A stretch of 64,000 nucleotides of DNA. Origin: Rhynchospora pubera (taxonomy: Eukaryota > Streptophyta > Magnoliopsida > Poales > Cyperaceae). Each line of letters opens with the position of its first letter. Position 1 is the stretch's first letter. A program made the translations under genes and the position numbers. The stretch spans positions 7,555,052 through 7,619,051 of the forward strand of contig CM051463.1 in the NCBI GenBank assembly GCA_028095005.1, read 5' to 3'. Of the stretch, positions 24,480 to 36,946 are shown one piece after another. Under the pieces are notes generated by a model. That model was not told where the DNA came from. It did not search any database and worked only from the letters and a program-made list of their open reading frames with translations.

Positions 24480-25385
24480 AATTTATGCAGGTACATATAT
24501 TCATCAGGCAGGAGAATAATATTATGATAATATCATAATGGAGTACCAATTTCAAGATAGTTATATCAAGAAGGCTTTTTGGTACTATGTCAGCTAATTT
24601 GATATGGACTTGTGATTTTGAAACCAAATTTTGCTTAATTAGTGGACTCTTTAGACTTCATAGATACTAGAATTGCTTTCACAGTATTTTTTTTTTTCCA
24701 AAAATTATTGATAGCTATATAGTAGCGTTTTAGTAGAGTTATTTGAGTCTTCAAAATTTTTGTTGTTGATACTAATATTTAATACTTGATGATGCAAGGG
24801 GTAATCCAAACTGGCAATTTCAGTAACTAAAAATAATGAGATCAGAGATCTCGTAAATAATGAAATTTTGGTCTTTTTTTCCGGCTTTTTAGAAGATCTA
24901 TTATTTCTGTAATTTTGACGACTGTGTTTGGGTAAATATAAATTGGACGTATTCCGTTTGTGGTTGTTGTTCATTTTGGTAAATTTTTTCTTGATAATGC
25001 GAAAACATAATGACTACTCGAGATTAGTATATATTATTCTACAACGTATATGACTGCTTGCAAATCTTTTTCTCCAAAAAGTGTAATTTCTACTAAGTTA
25101 AAATTTTTCAAGGATGCTTGTTGATCGACCGTTTCTTCTCAATTTCAAAGCCGTCCGTTTTCTCAAAATGTTTGGGTGTTCAATTATAGTACAACATAGT
25201 CGTATTTAATTATATTTTTCCATCATGAAATATTGTAAACGCTTGAAATTTTTAACGTCACAAAAATTAATTCTGCACTGTACATCACCTTCGTAGAATA
25301 AACAAACTTCCAAATTTTTGGCACTCAAGTCTCAACCATGATGAAAATAGAAACTGCTTACGGACTTCATAACGAGTTCAACCCT
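24480..25385. repeat. Segmental duplication copy C (partial)
   Basis: 24480-24790 matches 31785-32120, and 24800-25385 matches 35285-36190 (for example ACTGGCAATTTC, ATGAGATCAGAGATCTCGTA, and AAACTGCTTACGGACTTCATAA at the end). It also matches 11390-12330 of copy A more distantly. It ends just before the MAIN-like gene. It lacks the LINE and the MITE found in copy B, so it shows the empty sites for both. Confidence 0.85.
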
Positions 25386-25662
25386 AAATTATATAGGACA
25401 TTCTCCATAACACGACAATACCACAGAAATAAAAAGTTAATTATTACAACACCAGTTCTTAGACTAAAAAGTTCAACAAACAACATAGTGACCCGACGGG
25501 ACACCAGCATTAAAAGGAAAATGCAAAGTTTACCAAGTAACCCACAAAAGTCAAAAGACCATACAGTACCTCAAATCTCCACAAAACAACCTTAGACAAT
25601 CATACTAGTAAAGTTCACGCAAAACAAAGTCACCAGAAAACAGTAAAGCAACAGTCCAATGT

Positions 25663-27223
25663 CTAAAAATCTTCATCTTCCGAAACATCACCAGCAGTAC
25701 CTTGATCTGAAATTTCAACTGGTGCATTCTCCCTATTGTTCTGCTCTAACCCTGAAGATTGACCTGTCCAGCAAAAAATAAACTTTAGCTGAAAATATTG
25801 TCAGTGCAGAATTGCCGCGCGTCTACTCTATGAGAAACCCATCCAACAAATAATAAATTTCAACGCCAAAATAACTCTTGCCTTTTCATATTTAATTTCA
25901 GCACTTAACCGATGCAATATTTGAATACTCATACCTGATCTTCTGGATGGCTTGATGGGCCTGGATCATCACCGTTCACAGGCTCAACATTCTGTTGCTG
26001 CGGTATCACATTGTCGTCGAAGGCCGCGAATATCTCATCACCATCAATAGGTTCAAGCAGATCGTTTATAGCAGCCTTGCAATTTAGTAACACATCACGA
26101 GCAAACACTCTCATCTCCTCGTCAGCAACATCTTTGAATTTCTCGACAATACTTGTGGCAATCTGCCTGATATTGTTGGCCTGTCACATAGGTCCAAAAA
26201 TTGATATACAATTAAACTTTAAAGGAACTGCCTAAGAAAGTACAATGAGAAATAAATCTTTTGGATTCTCACCGAGCTATATGTATTCAGGACACCACCA
26301 GGGGTTTGGTCCACCAAACACCTGTGGTGTCCCGAATACAATTGGTTTATGTCGTCGTCACCAGGTGGTTTCTTCAGATTTTTGCAGCTACCTGGACATC
26401 CAATTGGGAGCCTTTCCCGAGACCACAATTGCAGCAGCAAAACTGATCCACCAATCTGCTTGTGATTTGCATTTGATGCTAAGCAAAGTTCTCTATATAA
26501 TAACTCCAATACAGCACTAGCCCAACTGTATCTTCCGGCTCTTTCAAAATTTCTAAAAAGTGGGAGGTATATTGCTGAAATGGAGTCTCCTGAACGATCA
26601 GGGAATAACAGAGTCCCAACAAGCAGGAATAGATATGCCCGCGCATACTGCTTCACAGTGTCAATGCTTGCATTCTTAGGGCATTCAGCAAAATGCTTGC
26701 ATAACCAAGAAATGTTAATGGCCACCTTGCTTCTTCGTCGGAACGTTGTCTTGTCTACTTTCTTTCCCAGTAAGGTCTCCACTATGTCTGCCCAATCACA
26801 GTTTGTTGGGAGACAGAGTGGGTCACCATTAGCTCGTAGTCCTAGAAGAACCGAAGCGTCTTCAAGTGTGATTGTCATCTCCCCAACTGGAAAATGGAAG
26901 GAGTGTGTCTCCTGACGCCATCTTTCCACAAGCGCACTGATAAGTGCACGATCTATTGGGATGTGTCCGATCTTGTGGACCCCATACAAACCGGCTTGGA
27001 TAACATACTCTTTGTATCGCGGGTCCCATACCCGCATGAACAATGGCTTCAGAAACTTGCCTTTAAGTACATGCTCAGATCTATGATCAGCCTGTAATTT
27101 GAGGAGATCTTTTTTGGGACTGCTACTGTAGGATGATGCAGAAGGTTGATTGTGATTCCATTCACATGCCCGCTTTGTTCCCGAATTTGTCATTTTGGAT
27201 TTACCCTTTCCAGAGCCTTGCAT
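25663..27223 (-). CDS. Plant mobile domain (MAIN-like) protein
   Basis: Starts at ATG 27223 (MQGSGKGKSKM). Coding exon 1 is 27223-26273 (317 codons) and exon 2 is 26180-25935 (82 codons), both phase 0 with GT-AG borders. A final acidic exon from 25763 to the stop at 25663-25665 (ending DVSEDEDF) reads in a frame that needs the alternative donor at 25972. With the stronger donor at 25934 the protein would instead end after five codons, so the C-terminus is uncertain. The basic N-terminus is followed by the plant mobile domain: RVWDPRYKEYVIQAGLYG, a PIDRALISALVERWRQETHSF motif, and GEMTITLEDASVLLGLRANG. The family (PF10536) includes MAIN and MAIL1, nuclear proteins needed for meristem maintenance and transposon silencing; related domains also occur inside Gypsy and MULE elements. 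A spliced 5'UTR with an intron of about 2.2 kb and no nearby transposon ends favour a host gene. Confidence 0.8.
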
Positions 27224-27251
27224 GATCCTCAAACCCTTTTTCACAATGTAC

Positions 27252-29446
27252 CTGAAAAACATAAAACATTTTTTTGTAAATAAAAGAAACGAAATTATTA
27301 GTATAAAGACCCCTTTACTGAAATATCTCAACTGAACATTTACTGTGAAAGCGATTTGAGTATCTATAACCATGCAAAATCTGATTCCAAAATCAATAAA
27401 GTTCATATCACATAAATAAGTTAACTCAGTCAAAGTACTATGAAGCCTTTTGAATTTTAATGTAAATTTGTAGAAGTTTTGTTATTTTTTTGGAATAAAT
27501 AAAATTTATTATTTTATTATAGTATTACTCTCTTGATGAAAATGTCCCTACTCCCAAGTGTACATGATTAATATAGGCCTCTTCTAGGGAAATGCATACA
27601 GTTGACAGAATTTTTTTATTGCTCTATCCCCCCCCCTAATTATTGGGCAAACATGTTCACAAAAATCTCGAGAAAGTTATAGGATGGGCAATACCGTTTA
27701 TAATTATATATAACCACTCCAGGATCTTTCCAGTATTCAGTTTCCTTTTGATAGCTTTGACAATGACTGTCAAGAGGGCAATTTCAGTACTCAGTTTCAA
27801 CAGTAATCATTTCAATGTATATATTTTTTCCCCATGGTATAGCAAGAGCAAGACAATTCTAGATATATTGATTGCTTATAAACAACTCAATTTAGTTTTG
27901 GCAACAACTTAATTGGCTAGTCATTATCTCTGTGTTACAATTCAAACAGACTTGACTTCTTTGCCCTTACAAAAACAACAGAAGAAAAATTAGATATGTA
28001 TATATATTTTTTAATTTCATCTCACAGTTTGTTCAATTGTTACCTAAGCTTTCCTTTAGGTATATGAAATGACAAATGCAAAAAACTGAACAGAAACTTT
28101 AGCCAAGAGAAAAATTATTATTGAAATTTACAATTAGATATGTCAAACTCAGTAGCAGACATCAATGAAATCAGCAAAAACAGTTCTCATCATAATAATA
28201 AGGATCATCATTGCTTTAAAAAAATATAGATAGGCACCTGATAGCCCTGAAAAAATAACTATTATAAACTTTTTTGCTACTCAATTAGATCTAGCTAGGA
28301 AATTATGAAAGTAACTTTATTGAAGAGATTTGAGAAAAGTTACTCAAGAATTATTATATCCCAACATCGACAAAAATGCTCACCAATCATAAACCAAACA
28401 ATTTAGTAGTTTTGGCAACAACTTATAATGACAAACATACTTGCCTTCTTTGCTCTTGAAGGAACAACAGTTTAAAAACTTGATACATAATTTCTTTTTT
28501 AAATCTCAAGAGTTAATTCAACTGTTATCTAAGCTCTCCTTTAGATATTAAATTAACACATGCAAAAAAATTATCTTAAATTTTAGGCAAGCCATTGGTA
28601 TCTTGGATCCACATTAGATATGTAAAACTAAGAAATAAAACAAGTTTCAATCAAAATAATTAGGGTCTACATCACTACGAAATGATTAAGATGTAATAAC
28701 TACATAATTAGACCAAGAAATCAGATCTATGAGATTTGAGGAAAGTAATTCCAAAATGAACATAAATCCATCAAATTACTTAGATCTGGGAGGGGGAAAA
28801 CCCTCAAATTGAAGATAAGATCAACATATTGGTAAGATTTAGGAAACTATTCAAACTTTTAATGTAGCAATCAGAGTTGTTAGATAGGGGAAACAAAAAA
28901 AGGCTTACTAAAAATTCTTATTTAAAATATCAACCAAATATGAGTAGATCTAAATGAAACAAGGTTATTATATTGAAATTTAAGCCAAATATGATTAGAT
29001 CTAAATAAAATAGTAATCAGATCTAAGAGATTTTTTTGAGGAAACTAATGCCCAAATCAAGATAAATCCATCAAATTACTTAGATCGGGGGAAAAAACCC
29101 CTAAAATTGAAGATAATATCAACAAATTGATAAGATTTGGGAAACTATTGGAACTTTTAATGCAACAATCAGATTTGTTAGATCAGGAAAAAAAAGAAAG
29201 GTTGACTAAAAATTTTTACTTAAAATATCAACCAAATATGAGTAGACCTAAATGAAACAAGGTTACTATATTCAAATTTCAACCAAATATGATCAGATCT
29301 AAATTAAAATTGGATATAACAGAACGACAATTATAGAAATACACAAAAAATATGAAATTTAACACTAGAGTTCATGAAAAGTACCAAAAATGAAACAAAG
29401 CAATGTTACAACCAAAGAGTATCATCTTAGATTATCAAAAAGTACC
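27252..29446 (-). other. Probable long 5'UTR intron of the MAIN-like gene
   Basis: On the minus strand ATTCAG|GTACTTTTTG (exon end at 29446) is a good donor and TTTTTTCAG|GTACATTG (exon start at 27251) a good acceptor. The leader exon would lie at about 29447-29600. No other gene is seen here; the stretch is AT-rich and contains the tandem duplication at 28713-29305. Confidence 0.5.
28713..29305. repeat. Two-copy 298-bp tandem duplication
   Basis: Copy 1 is about 28713-29008 and copy 2 about 29009-29305. Shared blocks include ATAAATCCATCAAATTACTT, AAAATATCAACCAAATATGA and AGACCTAAATGAAACAAGG-like sequence. It sits inside the inferred 5' intron of the MAIN-like gene. Confidence 0.88.
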
Positions 29447-29635
29447 TGAATTTTCAAATTCAACCTTGCGAAGGACAACAAGCTCGTCTAATGAAAATAT
29501 TTTAGATCTGGATTGAAAGATGTAAGAGGGCACAAAGTGCTAGGGGGAGGACGGCGCTAAGGGGAGAAGGGGTCAATTTGGTCATAACATGGTGTATGAA
29601 TTTATTACTTGAAGATACAGAAAATTATATTCTAA

Positions 29636-29856
29636 GGGTGTGTTTGGATAGAGGTTGGATAAGCATAAGAATAAGGATTGGCACGAGATTCTAGAATTTC
29701 TTATTCTTATCCAAATTCCATAGTTTTGTTAGTATAAGAATAAGGAGCCGGATAAGCCCAAATTCCTTATTCTTGTGTTGTTTGGGTTGCACAAGAATAA
29801 GGAATTTGAGGCTTATTCTTATCCGGATCCTTATTCTTGCGCATCCAAACACACCC
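29636..29856. mobile_element. PIF/Harbinger (Tourist-like) MITE
   Basis: 221 bp with ends GGGTGTGTTTGGAT and ATCCAAACACACCC and a 3-bp duplication TAA on each side (29633-29635 and 29857-29859). The interior shares AGTATAAGAATAAGG with the elements at 48423-50016 and 61529-61749. Confidence 0.88.
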
Positions 29857-32138
29857 TAAGAGAATAACATGGAAAAATCCGCACATTTGAGCCGTACGAT
29901 TGAAATCCTATTTGATGAAGGTGAGTTTTTTTTTTAGAATTTTAAGAGATGATTTGCTAATTATTATATCAAATGATGATTAAAAAATGTTACATTATAA
30001 TCTCATATCCCAACTAGGTATGGTAACTAGTCATTTATGCAAAGTTCCTAGCTACATTTCCTTTTTTTGAGTGAAGTAAAATACTAATAATTTTGAAAAG
30101 AACTTTCTTTTTTTATTGATTCTTGGTGATATAATACTGTATATTATATTACATATATAATGGTGAGCTTAGATAACAACTTATAATCGTGTCTACAAAT
30201 TTATTTATTTATTTATTTATTTATTTTGTAGTTGTTTTCTCCTATCTATTCTTTAAGAGAAAACAAGGCAAATATGTTTGAAGTATTACACATAGATAAT
30301 TATTTGCCAACATATGTTGTTGCCAAACTAAATTGAGTGGTTTACAAATTATCACACTAGATAATTATCTGCCAATATATTTTCAGATGGGGCATTAGAG
30401 TTTTAAGCATTCTCAATGTACTCATCGTTAATGTTGCACTACTCTTTAAGTAAATTCAAGATACTTTTTTGCACACAGAGACAAAAACTTTTCCTCCACG
30501 GGTGGATAGAGAAGAATGGGGAAGAGAGAGAGGCTCTAACTTGAACCACCATAGAACAGTTTTCGTGGCAAAAATGAACCAAGAATTTTGGCCTAATGTA
30601 CAGCCATGAAATTAGTTGAAGCTAACGATGGCGACAAAAATGGAGAGGAAAATATTAACATAAATACATACACTTCATAGTAGATATTTCTGAGGTGGAT
30701 GCTATTACATAATAAGGCTGGTTTTTTTATATTGAGATCTTCCATTCTCTATTACCAAATTCAATAACTGGGCCATTAAATTATCAAAGAGTAACACAAA
30801 AATATAGCTCTGATAAGCACTATAAATAATAGCAAGGACAATGTTAACATAAATACATACAGTTCAAAACTATATATTTTTTGAGGAAGTAGTTATTATA
30901 TTATAAGGCTGGTTTTTGAATATTCGGATCTTCCATTTTCTATTATCAAATTCAAGAACTGAGCCATTAAATTGAAGGAGCATGGGTACACAACAACAAA
31001 GCTATTTCAATTATCATATTGGCCAAGCAAAATATTGTACTAATCATCTCTAATAGTAAATTTAACGCCATCTATTTTGAGATGGCAGTGCCATTCTCCA
31101 ATATTTTAACTGTATAAAAAATGGAATTGTCACAGGAGATCTCATAAATTTAATAACAAATATGCTGAATCATGGTAACATCTATTAATTTATACATAAC
31201 CTTTCAAACAAATGATGTAACAATTCTGAACTCCAAACTTTGAGCACTAACTAACAAACTAAACAAAACAGAAATACCAAGGAAACATAAAGGGAAACAA
31301 ATAAGGTACCTTTGAAAGGCTTTTCATCCATCCTTTTGCACCTTTTGCAATCGACAGGCATCACCCCATGGAATCGAGAGAGAGAGTGCAGATGCGGTAC
31401 ATGATTAAAAGGAGAAGAGAAGCGCAATCCATCCGTACAGTTGAGGAAGGAAGCCGAGTGCGGTGGTCGAAAGAAGCCGCCATTTCCATTTCTCTTCTTT
31501 GGAAACCGTGGAGGTGGAGGAACCAAAGAGGCGCGCAAAAGAATCGCAATGGAATAGAAATATAGAATTGTATCGAACAATTTAGCACAAAATCCAGCGG
31601 AAGAAACCAACGGTCTGGATGAAACAGAACGAAGATTGAACGCACATGATGATCCATTGGAATTTGGAGTTAGCACAGCAGATGAGATCTACAGTGAAAC
31701 CCTCCAAGTACTTGACTTGAGTTGGGCTCTTCGGTGAACATGTTTTTCCAACAATTTATGAAAAAGTGGAAAGAGTATTGAAGAAATTTATCCACGTACG
31801 CATATTCATCAGGAGAATAATATATTAATATTATGACAATATGATAATGGAATACCAATTACAATATATCTAAATCAAGAAGGCTTTTTGGGTACTTTAT
31901 GTCAGCTAATTCACTTATTTGATATGGACTTGATTTTGAAACCAAATTTTGCTTATTAGACTCTTTAGATTTAAGATACTAGAATTGCTCTCACAGTAAA
32001 TGTTTTTTTTTCCCAGAAATTCTTGATAGCTATACAGTATGTAAATGTTAAGGTAGAGTTAATTGAGTCTTCAAAAATTTTGTTGTTAATACTAATATTT
32101 AATACTTGATAATGCAAGTTTCAAGAAAGGGATAATCC

Positions 32139-35100
32139 TTCAAAAAAAACTAAAAGGTTGGAGCTGCAATTTAGGAAAGGAGTTAAGAGACAAAAAACTT
32201 GATTTGGTGCATTCAATCAAGCTTTTTGAGGATAGGTTAGAGGATAGAAGTCTAGATGATCAGGAATTAGCAAATTTCATCCAAGCCAAGAAAGAACTCT
32301 TTGAAATCCATTCCAATGAAGCTATTTATTGGAGACAAAGATCTAGAGTAACCAGACTGAGAGAAGGAGATGTTAATTCAAAATTTTTCCACAAGTTTGC
32401 TTCTATTAGGAGAAGGAAAACTTTAATCAATAATTTAGTCATAAATGGAGTTGAATCCAGAGACTCTAGTTTAATCTCAAACCATGTTTTAGACTATTTT
32501 CAGTCACTACTAGGTACAGAGAACCAGGTCTGGGGTAGTTTGAGGAGTGCTGTGTGGGAGGAAAGGGAATGTGTCTCTTTGGATGAAAATGCTTATTTAT
32601 CTGCCTCCTTTACAATGGAAGAGATAAAAGAAGCAACTTTTCAATTACATCCAGACAAAGCACCTGGCCCAGATGGCTTCCCAATGATTTTCTATCAACA
32701 TTTTTGGGAAATAATTAAGAATGATATCTTTAGTCTTTTCAAAGACTTTTATTCAGGAAAATTAGACTTAGCCATTCTTAATCAAGCAAATATTTGTCTG
32801 ATTCCTAAAGTTGCAGATGCAGCTAGAATAAATGAATTCAGACCTATTAGCTTGATTAATTGCATTTTTAAGATTTTTTCAAAAGTCTTAGCCAATAGAT
32901 TGATTCCAATCCTTAACAGAATCATTAGCCCTCATCAGAGTGTTTTTCTTAAGGGGAGGTTCATTTTGGATGGGGTAGTAGCAGCAAAGGAGATTTTACA
33001 TCATTCTCATTTGCACAAAGAGAAAGGAATTCTTTTGAAAATTGATTTTGAAAAAGCTTTTGATAATGTAAATTGGTCCTTTCTGTTGGATTGCCTAGAG
33101 CAAAGGGGTTTTAGTAATCTTTGGATCAATTGGATCAAATCTCTTTTGATAGGTGGACACACTTCAGTTCTCATTAATGGCACAACAGGGCAACCTTTTG
33201 TCTGTAAAAGAGGCCTTAGACAAGGGGATCCCATTTCCCCTTATCTCTTTATTTTAGCAGCTGAGGGTTTAGCTAAAATCCTAAATAAAGGACTAGAAAA
33301 CAATCATTTAGAAGGTTTAGGTCCTGATCTCTCCTCAGGACAAAAAGTTTTCCATTTGCAGTATGCAGATGATACTTTACTTTTTGTCAAAGCAAATAAT
33401 GTTTTGATTGAAAACCTTTCTTGGGCCTTAAAAGCTTTTGAGGGTATTTCAGGAATTAAGATCAACTATGCAAAATCAGAGATGATACCCCTGAATATTT
33501 CTTCTTTAGAGGCATCAAATTTTGCTAGCATCTTGCACTGTAAAGTAGGCAATCTTCCTCTTAAATACTTGGGGGTTCCTTTACATTGGAAAAGACCAAA
33601 TAAATTAGACTGGTCTATGTTAATAGATAGGATTCACAAAAAATTAGATAAATGGAAAGGTAATTTACTTTCCTTAGGAGGCAGGTTAATCTTAGTTAAT
33701 TCTGTGCTTTCTTCCCTTCCCCTCTACCGTCTCTCTATTTTCAAATGCCCAAACTGGATAATTATGAAAATAGATAGTTTAAGAAGAAGATTTATGTGGG
33801 GAATAGAACAAGGAAATGGTTCTAAAAAGTACAATTTAGCTAACTGGAACACCATTTGTAAGAAAAAGGAATTTGGGGGTTGGGGGATTTTGAATTTGAG
33901 AGATATGAACACTGCCCTTTTGGGGAAATGGCTTTGGAAATTCTTCTATAATGGTCACTCCTCACTTTGGAAGGAGCTAGTTATCCTCAAATATAAAGGA
34001 AGATGTCCTGTTAATAGCTCTTTCTTCTGGAAAGAAATAAACTCCTTAATTCCTTTATTTAGGATAGGCCTAAATAAAATAGTTGGTAATGGTAAACTCA
34101 CAAGTTTTTGGCTAGATAAGTGGTATGGAGAAGAAAGTTTTAGGAACAGTTTCCCCTTGGCTTTTAATAAGACACAAAAGCCTTTGGCAACTGTAGCAGA
34201 AATTTGGAATAATGGTAGACCCAATTTCTCTTTTACAAGAGGTGTCTCCTTGGATCTCAGAAGAGAAAAAACTGCTTTGTTTCAAATTCTTCATAATTTT
34301 AATTTTTCTGATGAAATGGATTCAGCTACTTGGAGCTGGGAAGCTAATAGATTTTATTCAGTTAGTTCTTGTTATGCTTTCATAAATAATGGGGGTGTCA
34401 GTATTGATGTTTCAAGATCAATATGGGCAGTCAAATTACCTTTGAAAGTTAAATTGTTCATGTGGCTAGTCTTAAAAGACAAAATCTTAACCTTTGATAA
34501 CTTAAGAAGGAAAGGTTGGATAGGTCCTTCCAAATGTACCTTTTGTGCTAACTCTGACTCAGTAGATCACTTGTTTGCCCATTGTCCCAATATAAGTAGA
34601 ATTTGGAACTTTTTTAACTTACATAACAATAGGAACATTACTTTAAATTCTGAAAGCTTGAGCAACATCTGGAATAGTTGTATTCTTTTGCCCAAAAACA
34701 ATAGAGTTTTTGCTATGAGTTTTGTGGCAGTTGCTTGTTGGATTTACTGGAAAGAAAGAAACCATAAAATCTTTAGGGAAACCAATGGCGTCTCTTGCCA
34801 GAATCTAGCTTTTCAGGTTATTCACACTTTTTCAACTTGGACTGGTTTGGATACGGTCTGGAGAGCAGGATGACTGAGTTCACAACAGGAGTGATTCGTT
34901 TCTCTAACGTCAACCAGGCAGCCCAGCTTGATGAGCAGCAGTCTGAAGAGCATCCTCAACAGGAAAACATTCCCAGGATCATCAGGGGCAACTTAACAGC
35001 AGCATCATCAGAAGACACTTCTGAAGGGCATGTGCAGACTGCGTCTGATGAAGATTTACTGGATTAATGTCTCTAGGCTTTTAGTTTTTCTTCTTAGCAG

Positions 35101-35278
35101 TTAAACTAATGATTGTCACCGTGTGGTCTGTTCCCTTACTTTACTTTGACTTTTCTTTTTTTTTACTTTCGGTTTAGAGTCACTCTTTTGTTGACTCGTT
35201 TTGTATGAATGCTCTTTTTGAGGTAATGATTGGATCCCCTTCTTGAGGCTCTTTGCATCAAAAAAAAAAAAAAAAAAA
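32139..35278 (+). mobile_element. 5'-truncated L1-type LINE
   Basis: Ends in an 18-base poly(A) run (35261-35278) and is flanked by a direct repeat of at least 14 bp, GAAAGGGATAATCC (32125-32138 and 35279-35292). Copies A and C show the uninterrupted site. The element begins inside ORF2: ORF1 and the endonuclease domain are gone, the usual result of incomplete reverse transcription. The 3'UTR is about 34874-35260. Confidence 0.95.
32140..34873 (+). CDS. LINE ORF2 reverse transcriptase (N-terminally truncated)
   Basis: The frame is open from the truncation point to the stop at 34871-34873, about 910 codons without a break. No authentic start codon remains, because translation would have begun in the missing 5' part. 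Motifs of non-LTR reverse transcriptases appear in order: KAPGPDGFPMIFYQ, FRPISLINCIFKIFSKVLANR, DFEKAFDNVNW (catalytic Asp), GLRQGDPISPYLF, and the active-site YADD at 33362-33373. Then come LKYLGVPLHWK and a C-terminal zf-RVT zinc-binding region (CTFCANSDSVDHLFAHC, about 34535-34585). It lacks the AP-type endonuclease that normally precedes the RT. The absence of any stop or frameshift points to a recent insertion. The domain order fits the plant L1 clade. Confidence 0.93.
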
Positions 35279-35645
35279 GAAAGGGATAATCCAAACTGGC
35301 AATTTCGGTAACCAAAAATAATGAGATCAGAGATCTCGTAAATAATGAAATTTGGTCTTTTTTTTTTTTGCTTTTTAAAAGATCTATTATTTCTGTAATT
35401 TTGATGACTGTGTTTGGGTAAATATAAATGGGTATTCCGTTCTGCTTGTTGTTCAATTTGGTAATTTTTTTCATTATAACGAGAGAACATAATGATTACT
35501 CGTGTTTATTATATATTATTAATTTATTATTCTACAATATTGTATATGACTACATGCAATCTTTTTCTGAAAAAAAAATGTAATTTCTACTTAGATAATT
35601 TTTTCTAAGGATGCTGGCTGATCGACCGTTTCTTCTCAATTTCAA

Positions 35646-35838
35646 GAAATGAAATCCTGTGGCGCGCGACACATGGTGTAGCGCGCCACGCAAGCCGTCT
35701 GATCAAGATCCAATGGACAAGGGAGTCCCGTGCATGTAACCTAGATTGATAGACCCGTAAAAAATGAATCATCCGATCAAGATCAGACGGCTCGTACGTG
35801 CGCTACAGCACGTGTCGCGCAACAACGAATCCGGATTG
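35646..35838. mobile_element. MULE-like MITE
   Basis: 193 bp with a 9-bp duplication CAATTTCAA (35637-35645 and 35839-35847). The empty site TTCTCAATTTCAAAGCCG is present in copy C (about 25137-25155). The interior is the inverse orientation of the 23360-23551 element (GATCAAGATCAGACGGCTCG). Confidence 0.9.
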
Positions 35839-36211
35839 CAATTTCAAAGCCGGGAATTGCTTATGACAACAGCTTTTTTGCTAGTGCAACATGATTTTGA
35901 CTAAATTACCCCTCAATCGATCTAAGTCCTTAGTTCTACCACTTGATTGCTGGGTAATTTAGTCAAAATATATTGCAATAGCGAACAACATGTTGCATTT
36001 AGCAATCCCCTTCAAAGCCGTCGTATTTAATTATATTTTTCTATCATGAAATATTGTATAAACGCTTGAAATTTTGAACGTCACAAAAATTAATTTTGCA
36101 CTCTACATTTCCTTCGTAGAATAAACAAACTTCCAAATTTTTGGCACTCAACCGCTCTGATCAAAATAGAAACTGCTTACGGACTTCATAAGCAAAAATA
36201 AAAATAATAAT

Positions 36212-36378
36212 GGGGCGTTTGGATTGAAGTAGGAATTTGAGAAATTTCCTATTTTTAGGTATAAATTTATTATAAACAATCCAAACTCTTCACAAAGTTA
36301 CGCACTTCTCAATAAATTTATGTTTAAGAATTGGAAATTTCTCAAATTCTCTAAATTCGTAAGCGATCCAAACGTCCC
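36212..36378. mobile_element. Tourist-like MITE (TTATAAACAATCC family)
   Basis: About 167 bp, ends GGGGCGTTTGGAT and ATCCAAACGTCCC, in an AAT-repeat context. The core ACAATCCAAACTCTTCACAA is shared with five other elements in the window. Confidence 0.8.
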
Positions 36379-36946
36379 AATAATAATAATAAATAAATAA
36401 ATAAGGGACCATGTTTGCATTTTCAAATTTTCAGGATTATTCTTTAACAAAGAAGTACCACCACCCGGTAGCAGGTGCGTCATTTTTGAAACGCGAATTG
36501 ATTGACATAGCCAAATATTTTTGTAAAAAAAAAATACATCTCAATTCTCAACTACAGAGTAAAAATTAATTAAAAAAAATGGAAAACAAGGCTGGTACTC
36601 TGTCGCCATTGCCACCGCCACGTTCTACTTTCCTTCACCGACAAATACCTAAGCGCTTGTTCTACGGCCCGAAATGGAACTTGTCTACGGAAGATATAAT
36701 AGAACCAATGTAAGCTGTGGATCCTCCGTGGCCTCTTCTGTATTCAGAGTCAAAAGACACAGGTTTGAGCAAAAGACACAGGTTTGAGCAAGGATTTGGC
36801 CACAGAATATCTGTCTCTACTGTACGTGTCTCTGAAAAGCAACAATCAGGTCAAAATTGCTTCCCGTTGTTTCGTATTTTCATTTCCCTCTCCACCTTCG
36901 CCTTCTCTTTTGTTCTCTCTTCTTCTCTCGCTCTCTTCCACCTCCA

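Larger units (their letters stand above)
29948..36480. repeat. Segmental duplication copy B (interrupted)
   Basis: Counterpart of copy A. Insertions here but not in A are the LINE (32139-35278), a MULE-like MITE (35646-35838) and a Tourist-like MITE (36212-36378). Insertions in A but not here are the hAT MITE, the foldback MITE, the hAT element and the Mutator-like element. 36420-36670 continues the match up to the leader of the DUF1223 gene. Outside the LINE there is no convincing gene. Confidence 0.85.

Noticed and set aside
34795..35067. 90-codon frame after the LINE reverse transcriptase
   Set aside because: It is in another frame and overlaps ORF2; the Gln/Glu-rich peptide has no known LINE counterpart. 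Most likely 3'UTR.
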